A stretch of 64,000 nucleotides of DNA from Chthonobacter rhizosphaerae. GTDB taxonomy: Bacteria > Pseudomonadota > Alphaproteobacteria > Rhizobiales > Pleomorphomonadaceae. Under the pieces are notes generated by a model that saw only the letters and a program-made list of their open reading frames with translations, ran no database searches and was not told the DNA's origin. A program made the translations under genes and the position numbers. The stretch is taken from assembly GCF_013839525.1 (NCBI RefSeq), contig NZ_JACDIS010000009.1, positions 108,957 to 172,956 of the forward strand, in the 5' to 3' direction. Numbering within the stretch: the stretch's first letter is position 1; each line of letters opens with the position of its first letter. Shown piece by piece: positions 9,472-17,560 of this stretch.

Positions 9472-10533
9472 ATGTCCGCTCCGGTTCCTGTCTTCGACGG
9501 CCACAACGACGTTCTGCTGCGGCTCCACCTGACGCCGTCGGACAGGCCGGAGCGGCTGTTCCTGGAGGGCGGGGCGGATGGCCACCTGGACCTGCCGCGC
9601 GCCCGCGACGGCCGTTTCGTCGGCGGCCTGTTCGCCGTCTTCCCGCCGTCGCCGCGCTCCATCGCGGACGCCGGCAAGGGCATGGTGCCGGGCGGCTACG
9701 ACCTGCCGCTGCCGCCGGCGCTCGCACTCGACGACGCCCGCGCGAGCACCGTCGCCATGGTGTCCATCCTGCACCGGATCGTGCGACGGTCGAACGGCGC
9801 GGTGGCGCTCTGCCGCACGGCGGGCGAGATCCGGGACGCGATCGGGCGCGGCGCGCTCGCCACGGTCCTCCACGTGGAGGGCTGCGAGGCGATCGACACG
9901 GACCTGCGCTTCCTCGACGTGCTGCACGCGGCAGGCCTGCGCTCGCTCGGGCCGGTCTGGAGCCGCCACAACGCGTTCGGCCACGGCGTGCCGTTCCGCT
10001 TCCCGTCGACGCCGGACACCGGCCCCGGGCTCACCGAGGCGGGCGAGCGCCTGGTGAAGGCCTGCAACGAGCTGAACATCCTGGTGGACCTCTCGCACAT
10101 CACCGAGCGGGGCTTCTGGGACGTGGCGCGCCTCTCCAAGGCCCCGCTCGTCGCCTCCCATTCGAACGTGCACGCGCTGACCCCGTCGGCGCGCAACCTC
10201 ACCGACCGCCAGCTCGACGCCATCCGCGACAGCGACGGCCTCGTCGGCCTGAACTTCGCCACCTGCTTCCTGCGCCCGGACGGCGCCATGCGCAGCGACA
10301 CCACCCTCGATCCCATGATCCGCCACCTGGACGCCCTTATCGAGCGGCTGGGCGAGACCCGCGTCGCCTTCGGGTCCGACTTCGACGGCGCGCTCATCCC
10401 CCGTGCGATCGGCACCGTCGCCGGCCTGCCGGCGCTCATCAAGGCGCTCCGCGCCCACGGCTACGACGACGCGCTGCTGGCGAAGATCGGCACGGAGAAC
10501 TGGCTGCGCGTGCTGGAACTGACGATCGGCTGA
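9472..10533 (+). CDS. Membrane dipeptidase family protein (peptidase M19)
   Basis: A 353-residue M19 renal-dipeptidase-like enzyme. The first zinc ligands are H11 and D13 in [10 protein letters not shown], and the bridging Glu is in [10 protein letters not shown]. Further ligands come from the His of [13 protein letters not shown] and [10 protein letters not shown], and the substrate Asp is in GSDFDGAL. It ends [12 protein letters not shown], normal for the family. The family hydrolyses dipeptides, including D-amino acid dipeptides, in a TIM-barrel fold. No signal peptide is seen, so it is likely cytoplasmic. The 205-base gap upstream holds nothing I can recognise. Confidence 0.92.
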   Translation: MSAPVPVFDGHNDVLLRLHLTPSDRPERLFLEGGADGHLDLPRARDGRFVGGLFAVFPPSPRSIADAGKGMVPGGYDLPLPPALALDDARASTVAMVSILHRIVRRSNGAVALCRTAGEIRDAIGRGALATVLHVEGCEAIDTDLRFLDVLHAAGLRSLGPVWSRHNAFGHGVPFRFPSTPDTGPGLTEAGERLVKACNELNILVDLSHITERGFWDVARLSKAPLVASHSNVHALTPSARNLTDRQLDAIRDSDGLVGLNFATCFLRPDGAMRSDTTLDPMIRHLDALIERLGETRVAFGSDFDGALIPRAIGTVAGLPALIKALRAHGYDDALLAKIGTENWLRVLELTIG

Positions 10534-10565
10534 GACCCGGCCCGGCCGCGCGGCCGTCCGTCCCG

Positions 10566-10958
10566 TCAGGGATCGCGGCTCCGGCCGTCCGGCTCCCGGT
10601 CGTCGTCCCGATCTTCCGGATCCTCGTCCCGGTCCTCCGGATCCTCGTCCTCGCCGTCCGGGTCGACCCCCTCGGCCACGCTCCGGCGCACGCCCCAGCC
10701 CGTCAGCACCTCGTCCATGTCGGCGGCCACGAAATGGCGGGCGCTCGCCTTGTCGAAGCCGTCGTCGAGCAGGTCTTCATAATCGGTGAAGGTGTGGCGC
10801 ACGTAGGCGACGAGCGACAGCCACGCCGCCGTTTCGGGCGAGGCCGGCTTCAGCCCGCGGCTGTCCATGGCGTGATCCACGATCACGCCGCGCTCGTGCT
10901 CCGGCACGCCGGGCGCGAGCCTGAGGAGGGCGGCCTCGATGTCGGTGCGTCGGCCCAC
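10566..10958 (-). CDS. DUF2293 domain protein with acidic repeat tail
   Basis: A 130-residue protein whose residues about 5-95 resemble DUF2293 (LAPGVPEHERGVIVDHAM; VRHTFTDYEDLLDDGFDK; DMDEVLTGWG). The start is GTG at 10958, with GGAG 6 bases upstream. The C-terminal 35 residues are a low-complexity acidic tail with EDPEDRD repeated twice, reflecting a 21-bp DNA repeat (see separate entry). It begins 21 bases after the stop of the aldo/keto reductase on the same strand, so the two probably share a transcript. Function of DUF2293 is unknown. Confidence 0.75.
   Translation of the reverse strand: MGRRTDIEAALLRLAPGVPEHERGVIVDHAMDSRGLKPASPETAAWLSLVAYVRHTFTDYEDLLDDGFDKASARHFVAADMDEVLTGWGVRRSVAEGVDPDGEDEDPEDRDEDPEDRDDDREPDGRSRDP
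10610..10651. repeat. 21-bp tandem duplication inside the DUF2293 gene
   Basis: Two copies of a 21-base unit (core TCCGGATCCTCGTCC) differing at about two bases encode EDPEDRD twice. This is a short in-frame tandem repeat prone to copy-number change. Confidence 0.7.
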
Positions 10959-10979
10959 GGCGCGCTCCGGCCGGCCCGG

Positions 10980-11813
10980 TCAGAGCATCTCCAGCGGCCG
11001 CTTGCGGCGCGGCGGCTGGTGGGCGGCGTCGATCTCGGCCAGGTCCTCCGGCGTCAGCACGATGTCCGACGCTTCCGCGTTCTGGCGCACGTGCGGCAGC
11101 GAACTCGCCTTCGGGATCGCCATCACGTCGCCGTGCCGGATGGCCCAGGCGATGGCGATCTGCGCCGCCGACACCGCGTGCCGCGCCGCCACGGAGGCGA
11201 GCGCCCGGGAGGCGAGCAGCTTGCCGCCCTGGCCGACCGGCGAGTAGGCCATCACCGGCATGCCGCGGTCCCGGTGCCAGTCGAGAAGGTCGAACTCGAT
11301 GCCCCGGTTTTCCGGGTTGTAGAGCACCTGGTTGGTGGCGCAGGGCACGGTGGGCGCCAGCGCCTCCAGTTCCTCCATGTCGGAGACGTCGAAGTTGGAG
11401 ACGCCCCAGCGGCGGATCTTGCCGTCGCGGATCAGGGTCTCGAACGCCTCCACGGTCTCGGCCAGCGGCGTGCCGCCGCGCCAGTGCAGAAGGTAGAGAT
11501 CCAGCCGGTCGGTCTTCAGGCGCTTCAGGCTGCGCTCGCAGGCGCGCAGGACGCCGCGCTTGTCGGCGTTGGACGGCAGCACCTTGGAGACCAGGAACAG
11601 GCTGTCGCGCCGGCCCGCCATGGCCTCGCCCACCAGATCCTCCGCGTCGCCGTCCCCATACATCTCGGCCGTGTCGATCAGCGTCATGCCGAGGTCCATC
11701 CCGGCCTTCAGCGCCGCCACCTCGCGGGCTCGGTTGCGGGCGTCGCCCATCATCCAGGTGCCCTGGCCGATGGCTGGCACCACGGTTCCGTCGTTGAGCG
11801 TGACCGTCCGCAT
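10980..11813 (-). CDS. Aldo/keto reductase
   Basis: A 277-residue NADPH-dependent aldo/keto reductase of the DkgA/YeaE-like branch. The start at 11813 (MRTVTLNDGTVVPAIGQGTW) is preceded by AGGAGAG about 8 bases upstream; the frame continues 23 codons earlier without a better site. Visible family motifs are LIDTAEMYGDGDAEDLVGEA (catalytic Asp and Tyr), the Lys of LFLVSKVLPSNA, LDLYLLHWRGG (catalytic His) and a nucleotide site around IPKASSLPHVRQN. It lies head-to-tail with the DUF2293 gene. The carbonyl substrate is unknown. Confidence 0.92.
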   Translation of the reverse strand: MRTVTLNDGTVVPAIGQGTWMMGDARNRAREVAALKAGMDLGMTLIDTAEMYGDGDAEDLVGEAMAGRRDSLFLVSKVLPSNADKRGVLRACERSLKRLKTDRLDLYLLHWRGGTPLAETVEAFETLIRDGKIRRWGVSNFDVSDMEELEALAPTVPCATNQVLYNPENRGIEFDLLDWHRDRGMPVMAYSPVGQGGKLLASRALASVAARHAVSAAQIAIAWAIRHGDVMAIPKASSLPHVRQNAEASDIVLTPEDLAEIDAAHQPPRRKRPLEML

Positions 11814-12153
11814 CCGGCTTTCTCTCCTCATAAGCGAAACCTGCTCGAAGCCTAGACCACGAGCGCTCCGACAATGTGGCATGAGAGAGGATGTGGGTTC
11901 GGCATAGGCCGCCGTCCACAGATGGACGTCGAGCAGGGTTTAAAATACCAGCGTACGAAATCCGCGCATGCTCAGGACGGGGGCTCCTTTTGTCATTGTC
12001 AAAGCGGCTCCGGGAAAGCTCCCGGAGCGCTTCGCACCTTCGATAAAGTGTAAAGCACGCTAAGTGAATATCTCTGAACGGATGGTGAGGTGTTCAAGAG
12101 ATAGTCACAGGAAACGTCGCAGAACTTATGCTCTAGTGCAGACTTCTAATTTT
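11814..12153. other. AT-richer intergenic stretch
   Basis: About 340 bases between the aldo/keto reductase start and the small gene at 12154. Base composition falls well below the surroundings from about 11935. I see no ORF with coding character. It must hold the promoter of the aldo/keto reductase unit and contains the hairpin at 12007-12028. Confidence 0.6.
12007..12028. repeat. Inverted repeat, 9-bp perfect stem
   Basis: GCTCCGGGA and TCCCGGAGC pair perfectly around the loop AAGC. It lies about 126 bases downstream of the small minus-strand gene. There is no T-run on either side, so it is not a clear intrinsic terminator; it may be a single unit of the short palindromes common between genes in this group. 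Confidence 0.55.
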
Positions 12154-12315
12154 TTACTTGCCGACTGCGTTTAGCTTTGAACACTCATTACATAGCGGCT
12201 TCCCGCCAGTGCCGGTCTGATAATTCTCCTTCTCGATGTTATTGCCCGTATTGCAGTTGGTATTGTTGTGGTGGATTGTCTGCTTTCTTGAGTTCCATGG
12301 TGCCGTTTTGGGCAT
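12154..12315 (-). CDS. Small His/Cys-rich, zinc-finger-like protein (53 aa)
   Basis: A 53-codon gene starting MPKTAPWNSRKQTIHHNNTN and ending LCNECSKLNAVGK. GAGGAG lies 8 bases before the ATG, and an in-frame TGA four codons upstream fixes the start. Two adjacent His (15, 16), Cys21, and a C-x2-C pair (Cys42, Cys45) could bind one metal, as in a small zinc ribbon; the core reads HHNNTNCNTGNNIEKEN and TGTGGKPLCNEC. From memory similar short proteins with HNN..C.xGNNIE and GTGG.PLC..C occur in alphaproteobacteria, but I cannot verify this. It sits in AT-richer DNA and uses codons unlike its neighbours (AAA, AAT, ATC mixed), suggesting transfer. Confidence 0.75.
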   Translation of the reverse strand: MPKTAPWNSRKQTIHHNNTNCNTGNNIEKENYQTGTGGKPLCNECSKLNAVGK

Positions 12316-12448
12316 AAGTGGCGCTCCTCACTGTCGTTAACAATGAAAAGATTACCACCTTTGTTAGAGAAGTCGATTCGTATTCGCCTGAACGCAGGAC
12401 TCCATCAGTTCTGCAAACGGTCGTCTGGACGCATCTTTCGACCTGGTT

Positions 12449-12482
12449 GAAGCGCGTCCGCCGGTCGGCGGAAACGCGCTTC
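12449..12482 (-). terminator. Hairpin just after the PfpI-type gene
   Basis: GAAGCGCGT with CCGCC pairs with GGCGG and ACGCGCTTC around a GGTC loop, with a small bulge. It begins 11 bases beyond the stop of the minus-strand protease gene, a terminator position. There is no T-run after it, so termination activity is uncertain. Confidence 0.45.
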
Positions 12483-12492
12483 GTCCTCACAA

Positions 12493-13083
12493 TCAAGCCG
12501 CGATCTGGCGCGGCGCGTGGCGACCTTCGCGGATCTCCTCGATGATCTTCGCCACGAAGGCGTCCAGGTCGTCCGGCTTGCGGCTGGTGACGAGACCGTT
12601 GTCGGTGACGACCGGCTCGTCGGCGAACTGCCCGCCGGCGTTGATCACGTCGGTGCGGATCGAGTGGTAGCTGGTCACCTTGCGGCCCTTCACGACGCCG
12701 GCTTCCACCAGAAGCCACGGCGCGTGGCAGATGGCGGCCACCACCTTGCCGCTCTCGTAGAAGCTGCGGATCAGCTGCAGGGCGGTCTTGTCGACGCGCA
12801 GGTTGTCCGGGTTGATCACGCCGCCCGGCAGCACGAGGGCGTCGTAGTCGCCGGCCGAGGCGGATGGGATCGTCTTCGTCACGTCCACGGTGCGGCCCCA
12901 GTCGGGCTTGTCGTCCTGACCGGCCCAGGCGGTGAGCTTGCCGGGTTCGCGGGTCTTCTCCGGGCCGGCCACGTCCACGGTCGCGCCGGTGGCGCGCAGC
13001 TTTTCGAGCGGCACGAAGAGTTCCGATTCCTCGAAGCCGTCGCTGGCGAGAATGAGGATCTTGGCGTTCGCGATGTCGACCAT
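12493..13083 (-). CDS. PfpI/DJ-1 family protein (type 1 glutamine amidotransferase-like)
   Basis: A 196-residue member of the PfpI/YhbO class. The nucleophile elbow AICHA has Cys119-His120, and the conserved acid lies in DGFEESEL near residues 15-21. YDALVLPGGVINPDNLR and KVTSYHSIRTDVINAGG match the family, and the usual NGLVTSRKPDDLDAF end is present. Family members are described as intracellular proteases, chaperones or glyoxalase-like deglycases; which applies cannot be read here. Single gene, likely stress related. Confidence 0.9.
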   Translation of the reverse strand: MVDIANAKILILASDGFEESELFVPLEKLRATGATVDVAGPEKTREPGKLTAWAGQDDKPDWGRTVDVTKTIPSASAGDYDALVLPGGVINPDNLRVDKTALQLIRSFYESGKVVAAICHAPWLLVEAGVVKGRKVTSYHSIRTDVINAGGQFADEPVVTDNGLVTSRKPDDLDAFVAKIIEEIREGRHAPRQIAA

Positions 13084-13401
13084 GCCGGTCTCCTAGTCGG
13101 GCTTCAGCCCCCCGGCGACGAACGTCGGCTCCGAAGGTCCGTTCCGATGTGAATCATCGCCGCGCTTCACGAACCCGTCAGACCGGCCGTGAGAAGGGGC
13201 GGGGAGCGCGGCGCGCGATCGTCCGGCTTGGCAAGCCGGGGCGGGCTCCCTCTAATGGCGGCCGGGCGCGGCGGTCCGGTTCGCGAGTCGGGCGGTGGCG
13301 ATCGCCGGCCGGGTCTCGCGTCCCGTTGAGTGGCCGGCTTCCGGCTGCTCGGTGCGAGGCGGGCCCGGCGTTCCGCCGCATCCAGCAACGGCGGTCCGGA
13401 C
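13084..13401. other. Intergenic region, nothing recognised
   Basis: About 318 bases between the divergent protease and HTH-PBP genes. GC-rich, no convincing ORF, hairpin or operator seen. It must contain promoters for both neighbours. Confidence 0.5.
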
Positions 13402-14292
13402 ATGAGCCAGGTTCAGTATCTCACCACGGCCGAGGCGGCCGACTACCTGCGGCTGAAGGAGCGCAAGCTCTACGAACTGGTCGCCGAGGGCGCGATCCCG
13501 TGCACCAAGGTGACCGGCAAGTGGCTGTTCCCCCGGGCGGCGCTCGACAGCTGGCTCGCGGCCGGCATGCTGACGCCGCCGGGCTTCACCGCCGCCGTGC
13601 CGCCGCCGATCGTCGGCGGCAGCCACGACCTGCTGCTGGAGTGGCTCGTGCGGGAAAGCGGCTGCGGGCTGGCCCTCCTGGCGGAGGGAAGCGCCCGCGG
13701 CCTGGAACGGCTCGCCGCCGGCGAGGTGCAGATCGCGGCCGTCCATTTCCACGACGCGGACGAGAGGGTGGAGCCGAACGTCGCCCGGGTGCTGGCCGAA
13801 TCCGCCCTTGGCGACGCGGTGGTGATCGGCTTCGCTCGCCGGGAGCAGGGGCTGGTCGTGCCGCCCGGCAACCCGGCCGGGATCGCCTCCGTGCCGGACG
13901 CGGTCGCCAAGGGCCTCCGGTTCGCCGTCCGCCAGAAGGGCGCGGGCGCTCAACTGCTCCTGGAGGCGCTGGTGGCCCGCGGCGGCCTGGATGCCGCGCA
14001 GGTGGCGATCGCGGGGGCGCCCGCGCCCACCGGCTCGGAGCTGGCGCTCGCCGTCCGGACCGGCCGGGCCGACTGCGGCGTCGCCCCGCGCGGCGTGGCG
14101 GACAGCTTCGGGCTCCACTTCCTGCCGCTCGTCTGGGAGCGTTTCGACCTGGTGGTCCGGCGCCGCACCTTCTTCGAGCCGGGCGCCCAGGCGCTCTTCG
14201 CCCGCATGCGCGACCCGTCCTTCGCGGCGCGCGCCGCCGACCTCGGCGGCTACGACGTCGCCGAGGCGGGCCGGGTCCTGCTCAATCGCTGA
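13402..14292 (+). CDS. HTH (excisionase-type) regulator with periplasmic-binding-protein-like domain
   Basis: A 296-residue protein. Residues about 5-52 are a MerR/excisionase-like helix-turn-helix (YLTTAEAADYLRLKERKLYELV, then CTKVTGKWLFPRAALDSWL). Residues about 70-290 are a PBP-like domain of the type found in molybdate-binding regulators (COG1910/PF12727): LRFAVRQKGAGAQLLLEAL, then GRADCGVAPRGVADSFGLHFLPL. I took ATG 13402; the frame is open 24 codons upstream, without HTH-like sequence. It overlaps the 3' end of the convergent MoeA-PBP gene by 11 bases. It is probably a molybdate- or tungstate-responsive regulator of molybdenum genes, but the ligand is inferred. Confidence 0.82.
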   Translation: MSQVQYLTTAEAADYLRLKERKLYELVAEGAIPCTKVTGKWLFPRAALDSWLAAGMLTPPGFTAAVPPPIVGGSHDLLLEWLVRESGCGLALLAEGSARGLERLAAGEVQIAAVHFHDADERVEPNVARVLAESALGDAVVIGFARREQGLVVPPGNPAGIASVPDAVAKGLRFAVRQKGAGAQLLLEALVARGGLDAAQVAIAGAPAPTGSELALAVRTGRADCGVAPRGVADSFGLHFLPLVWERFDLVVRRRTFFEPGAQALFARMRDPSFAARAADLGGYDVAEAGRVLLNR

Positions 14293-16237
14293 CGGCGCGC
14301 CGGAAGCCCAGCCCGTCGAGCGCCTCCCGGACGGCCGGCGAATCGAGCGCCGCCCGGAACGCCGCCAGGGCGGGGCGGGCGAGGTCGGCGGTGCGGACAG
14401 CGAAATCGTAGTGCTCCGGCTGCAGCGGCAGGAAGCCGAGGCCGTAGTCGCGGGCGACCGGCTCGATGGCGACGCCCCAGTCGGCGCGCCCCTGCGCGAC
14501 CGCCGCTCCGACCGCATTGTGCGACTTCGGCTGGTTCCAGTAGCCCGCCGGGCGGACGCCCTTGAGAAGGCCGTCCACCAGCAGCCGCGTGCCCGAGCCC
14601 GCGTTGCGGTTGACCATCAGGAGGTCCGGGTCGGCGATGGCGGCGGCCAGCGCCTCCTCGGCGGGCCGGTTCTGGAACCGGACGTCGCCGGCCCTGAACA
14701 CGATGCCCTGCAGGCGCCGCCAGCCGGGCACGAGGGTCATGTCCGGATCGAGATGGTCGAGGTTGTATCGGCCGGTCTGCGGGTGGAGGAGATGGATGGG
14801 AGCGAGGTCGCACTCGCCGCGCTTCAGGGCGGCGAGACCGCCGAGGCTGCCCACCGGGACCACCCTGGACGAGAGCCCGGCGTCGGAGAGGACGCCGGTC
14901 ACCGCGTCGAGGGCCACGCAGTGGCTGCCCACGATGGCGAGGTCCGGGGCCTGGGCGGACCCGGAAAGAAGCGTGACGTCCACGGCCGCGCCGGCGGGCG
15001 CATGGTCGGCGAGCGCGTCGATGGCGAAGAAGCCGTCCGCCCGCCCGAACGCGGTGACCGCGCCCGATCCCTTGCCGAGCGGATAGGCCAGCCGCTCGCC
15101 GCCACGGTCGATCAGCGACACCATCACGAACTCGGTCCGGCCAAGCTCCGACGGCACCCGCGCGGGCAGGGTGGCCCGGACGGTCGTCTCCGGCCGCTCC
15201 GGCAAGCCGGCCATCAGCCTCAGGACCGGCGCCACGATGTCGTGGAAGGTGAACATGGCCGAGGTCGGAAAGCCCGGCAGCACCACGACCGGCTTGCCCC
15301 CGGACACCGCCAGGAGAAGCGGCTTGCCGGGCTTCAGCGCCACCCCGTGCACCACGACGCCGGGCGCGCCGAGGTCGGCCACCAGCCGGTAGGTGAGGTC
15401 CCCCGCGCCCTTGGACGTGCCGCCGGACAGGATGACCGCGTCCGCCCGCGCGAACGCGTCGCCGATGGCGGCCTTGAGCGCGCCCTCGTCGTCCGGCACC
15501 GCGCCGAGGAGAAGCGCCTCGCAGCCGTTCTCGCGCACGGCGGCGGCCACCATGGGGCCGTTGGCGTCATGGACGGCCGCCGGGCGGAGCGGCGCGCCCG
15601 GCGCGACCAGTTCGTCGCCGGTGGAGAGCACCGCGACCACCGGCCGGCGCACCACCGCAACCGCGCCGAGCCCGCAGGTGGCCAGCATCCCGATCTCCCG
15701 CGCGCCCACGATCGCGCCCCGGCGGAGAAGGGTTTCGCCACGGGCGATGTCGCTGCCCGCGAAGGAGACGTTCTGCCCCGGCAGCACCGGCCGGCCGATC
15801 CGGATGCACGCCGCGTCGGCCGGGTCGGGCTCCGTGTGCTCGATCATCACCACCGCGTCCGCCCCGCGCGGCAGCGGTCCGCCCGTCGCGAGGGTCGACG
15901 CCATGCCCGGCCCCACGGGCGTCACGGGCGCGACGCCGCAGGCGATGGTCTCGCCGGTCAGGCGCAGCGTCACCGGCGCCGCCTCGCTGGCGGTGGCCAC
16001 GTCGGCGGCGCGGACCGCGAACCCGTCCACCACGGACCGGTCGAACGGCGGCGCGTCCACCGGGGCGGTGATGTCCGCCGAAAGGACGCGGCCGAGGCTC
16101 GCGCCGAGGTCCACGGTCTCGGCGCCGAGCGGCCCGGGCCGCAGGGCGGCCCGGAATCGGGCGGCCGCCTCGTCCCGCGAGACGACGGAAAGAAACTGCT
16201 CCTGCTTCAGGCCGGTCGGTCCGGTCAGCTCTGTCAC
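14282..16237 (-). CDS. moeA: MoeA (molybdopterin molybdotransferase) fused to a PBP-like domain
   Basis: A 651-residue two-domain protein. Residues about 10-420 are MoeA, which inserts molybdate into adenylylated molybdopterin: PPFDRSVVDGFAVRAADV, the MPT-binding LSTGDELVAPG, SGGTSKGAGDLTYRL and LPGFPTSAMFTFHDI. Residues about 430-645 are a PBP-like domain (NRNAGSGTRLLVDGLLKG; GRADWGVAIEPVARDYGLGFLPL) related to that of the convergent HTH regulator. The start is GTG and overlaps the upstream MoeA-like stop by 4 bases, so the two are translationally coupled. The appended domain may deliver or sense molybdate. Confidence 0.88.
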   Translation of the reverse strand: MTELTGPTGLKQEQFLSVVSRDEAAARFRAALRPGPLGAETVDLGASLGRVLSADITAPVDAPPFDRSVVDGFAVRAADVATASEAAPVTLRLTGETIACGVAPVTPVGPGMASTLATGGPLPRGADAVVMIEHTEPDPADAACIRIGRPVLPGQNVSFAGSDIARGETLLRRGAIVGAREIGMLATCGLGAVAVVRRPVVAVLSTGDELVAPGAPLRPAAVHDANGPMVAAAVRENGCEALLLGAVPDDEGALKAAIGDAFARADAVILSGGTSKGAGDLTYRLVADLGAPGVVVHGVALKPGKPLLLAVSGGKPVVVLPGFPTSAMFTFHDIVAPVLRLMAGLPERPETTVRATLPARVPSELGRTEFVMVSLIDRGGERLAYPLGKGSGAVTAFGRADGFFAIDALADHAPAGAAVDVTLLSGSAQAPDLAIVGSHCVALDAVTGVLSDAGLSSRVVPVGSLGGLAALKRGECDLAPIHLLHPQTGRYNLDHLDPDMTLVPGWRRLQGIVFRAGDVRFQNRPAEEALAAAIADPDLLMVNRNAGSGTRLLVDGLLKGVRPAGYWNQPKSHNAVGAAVAQGRADWGVAIEPVARDYGLGFLPLQPEHYDFAVRTADLARPALAAFRAALDSPAVREALDGLGFRRAVSD

Positions 16238-17238
16238 CAGTCGTCACCCATCAGGCTCGTCGCCGCCACGATGCTCCCGTCGGGGAGGCCTTCGCTTTCG
16301 GGCGGCAGGATCAGGAAGGACTCCGCCGCGAGCACGGCGGCGAGCGTCCAGTCTCCGGTCGCGATCGGCTTCAGCCGGTCGTGTTCGCGCCGGAGGAGGA
16401 CAATCTCGGTCATTCCGACCGCCGACGCCACCCGGCCGGCGAGCGGCGCGGGCTCGCCCACATGACCCGACAACACGCCCCCATCGAGAATCGCCATCCG
16501 GATCGCCGCCATCGCGTCGAAACGGGCGGGCGTGACGACGATCGGGCGGTCGTCCTTTACGACCACCGCCGTGTCGGCGCCCGGCCGGAGGGCGAGGCGG
16601 GACGCCACCAGCGAAGCGCCCGACGCGACGAGCGCCGTTGTGTCGCGCTCCGGGTCGGCGCTGACGAGGATGTCGCAATTCGTGTTCGAGAACAGCACCT
16701 TGGCGGCATCCAGCACGGGCGCGGGCGGCGGCGCGACGGTCGACGCCTGCACGCGGGGGGAGGGGGCGGCGGGGGAAACCGGTGCGAGACTCGCCGCTAC
16801 GAGCGCCGCATGCCGCAGCCGCGTGACCGGCGCGCCGGCCGGCAGCAGCGTCTGCCCGGCGCGCGCGTCCCCGCCGCGACGGCGGACGGCTTCGAACGGC
16901 CCGACCCACGACACCGCCGACACGATATCAAACACGATCTCGACCGCCTCGCGCGGCGCCACCGCGTCGCGCCCCTCCGGCAAGGCGTCGCCGATCGCCA
17001 CCGGAACCGGCGGCGGGTCGAGCGGCAGGGGGCTCTCCGGGGACGCCCCGACCGTCGACAAGGCGGACACCGCCCACCCGGCCCCGAGGGCCGTGTCGGC
17101 GGGCGGCAGGTCTCCGGCCGCGACGACGTCGACCGGCGACCGCGCGTCCGGCCAACCCCTCGCCGGCATCGGGCCGAGCGAGGCATCCCTGAGGAAAGCC
17201 CGGATTTCCGCCACGCTGCGATGGGTCACGCCGCTCAT
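16234..17238 (-). CDS. MoeA-like molybdopterin-binding protein, divergent
   Basis: A 334-residue protein with MoeA-like layout but weak motifs. SPVDVVAAGDLPPADTALGAGWAV resembles the first MoeA domain. A weakly conserved MPT-binding domain follows, beginning at KVLFSNTNCDILVSADPERD and lacking the STGDE motif. The C-terminal domain reads ATGDWTLAAVLAAESFLILP. It is shorter than usual MoeA (about 400). ATG 17238 is my choice; ATG 17268 in the same frame is possible. It overlaps the MoeA-PBP gene by 4 bases. It may be a catalytically altered MoeA paralogue acting with its neighbour; the exact role is unclear. Confidence 0.75.
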   Translation of the reverse strand: MSGVTHRSVAEIRAFLRDASLGPMPARGWPDARSPVDVVAAGDLPPADTALGAGWAVSALSTVGASPESPLPLDPPPVPVAIGDALPEGRDAVAPREAVEIVFDIVSAVSWVGPFEAVRRRGGDARAGQTLLPAGAPVTRLRHAALVAASLAPVSPAAPSPRVQASTVAPPPAPVLDAAKVLFSNTNCDILVSADPERDTTALVASGASLVASRLALRPGADTAVVVKDDRPIVVTPARFDAMAAIRMAILDGGVLSGHVGEPAPLAGRVASAVGMTEIVLLRREHDRLKPIATGDWTLAAVLAAESFLILPPESEGLPDGSIVAATSLMGDDW

Positions 17239-17560
17239 CCGCCTGTCCGTTTTCCGACATGGCGCCATTCGTTGATCATCCTGCCCTCCAAGGCGATGCA
17301 TTATCCAACTTGCAGCATAGTTTTTGCCCGACCCTCGCCGCGGCACTCCCGAGAGGAATGTTTTTTCGCATAGCGGCGTGTTTTAGCAAATGTCTTGCGC
17401 CTTGTCGTTTACCGGAGCAAGGCGGCCGGCTTGCTAATCTCGATTAATCTCATAGACTTTATCGTGTTCAGGACGGCGATGGACGTCGCCATCCGGAGGG
17501 AATTCAAGCCGACGCCTTGCCGACCGTAGTGGAGCGCGAGGCGACTTGGGAGGACCAGGC
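17239..17560. promoter_or_regulatory. Divergent promoter region between MoeA-like and sulfate operons
   Basis: A 322-base gap that is distinctly AT-richer than its flanks (17285-17480). It holds a direct repeat TAATCTC at 17435-17441 and 17445-17451 (10-base period, one face of the helix), about 110 bases before the sulfate-binding-protein start. This is a candidate activator or repressor site; no regulator is adjacent apart from the HTH-PBP gene 3 kb away. Otherwise no gene is seen. Confidence 0.4.

Noticed and set aside
12007..12028. Intrinsic terminator
   Set aside because: The stem is perfect but no U-tract follows on either strand.
13991..16465. An 824-codon plus-strand frame opposite the MoeA fusion
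   Set aside because: The composition is that of an antisense frame; the minus strand carries clear MoeA motifs.
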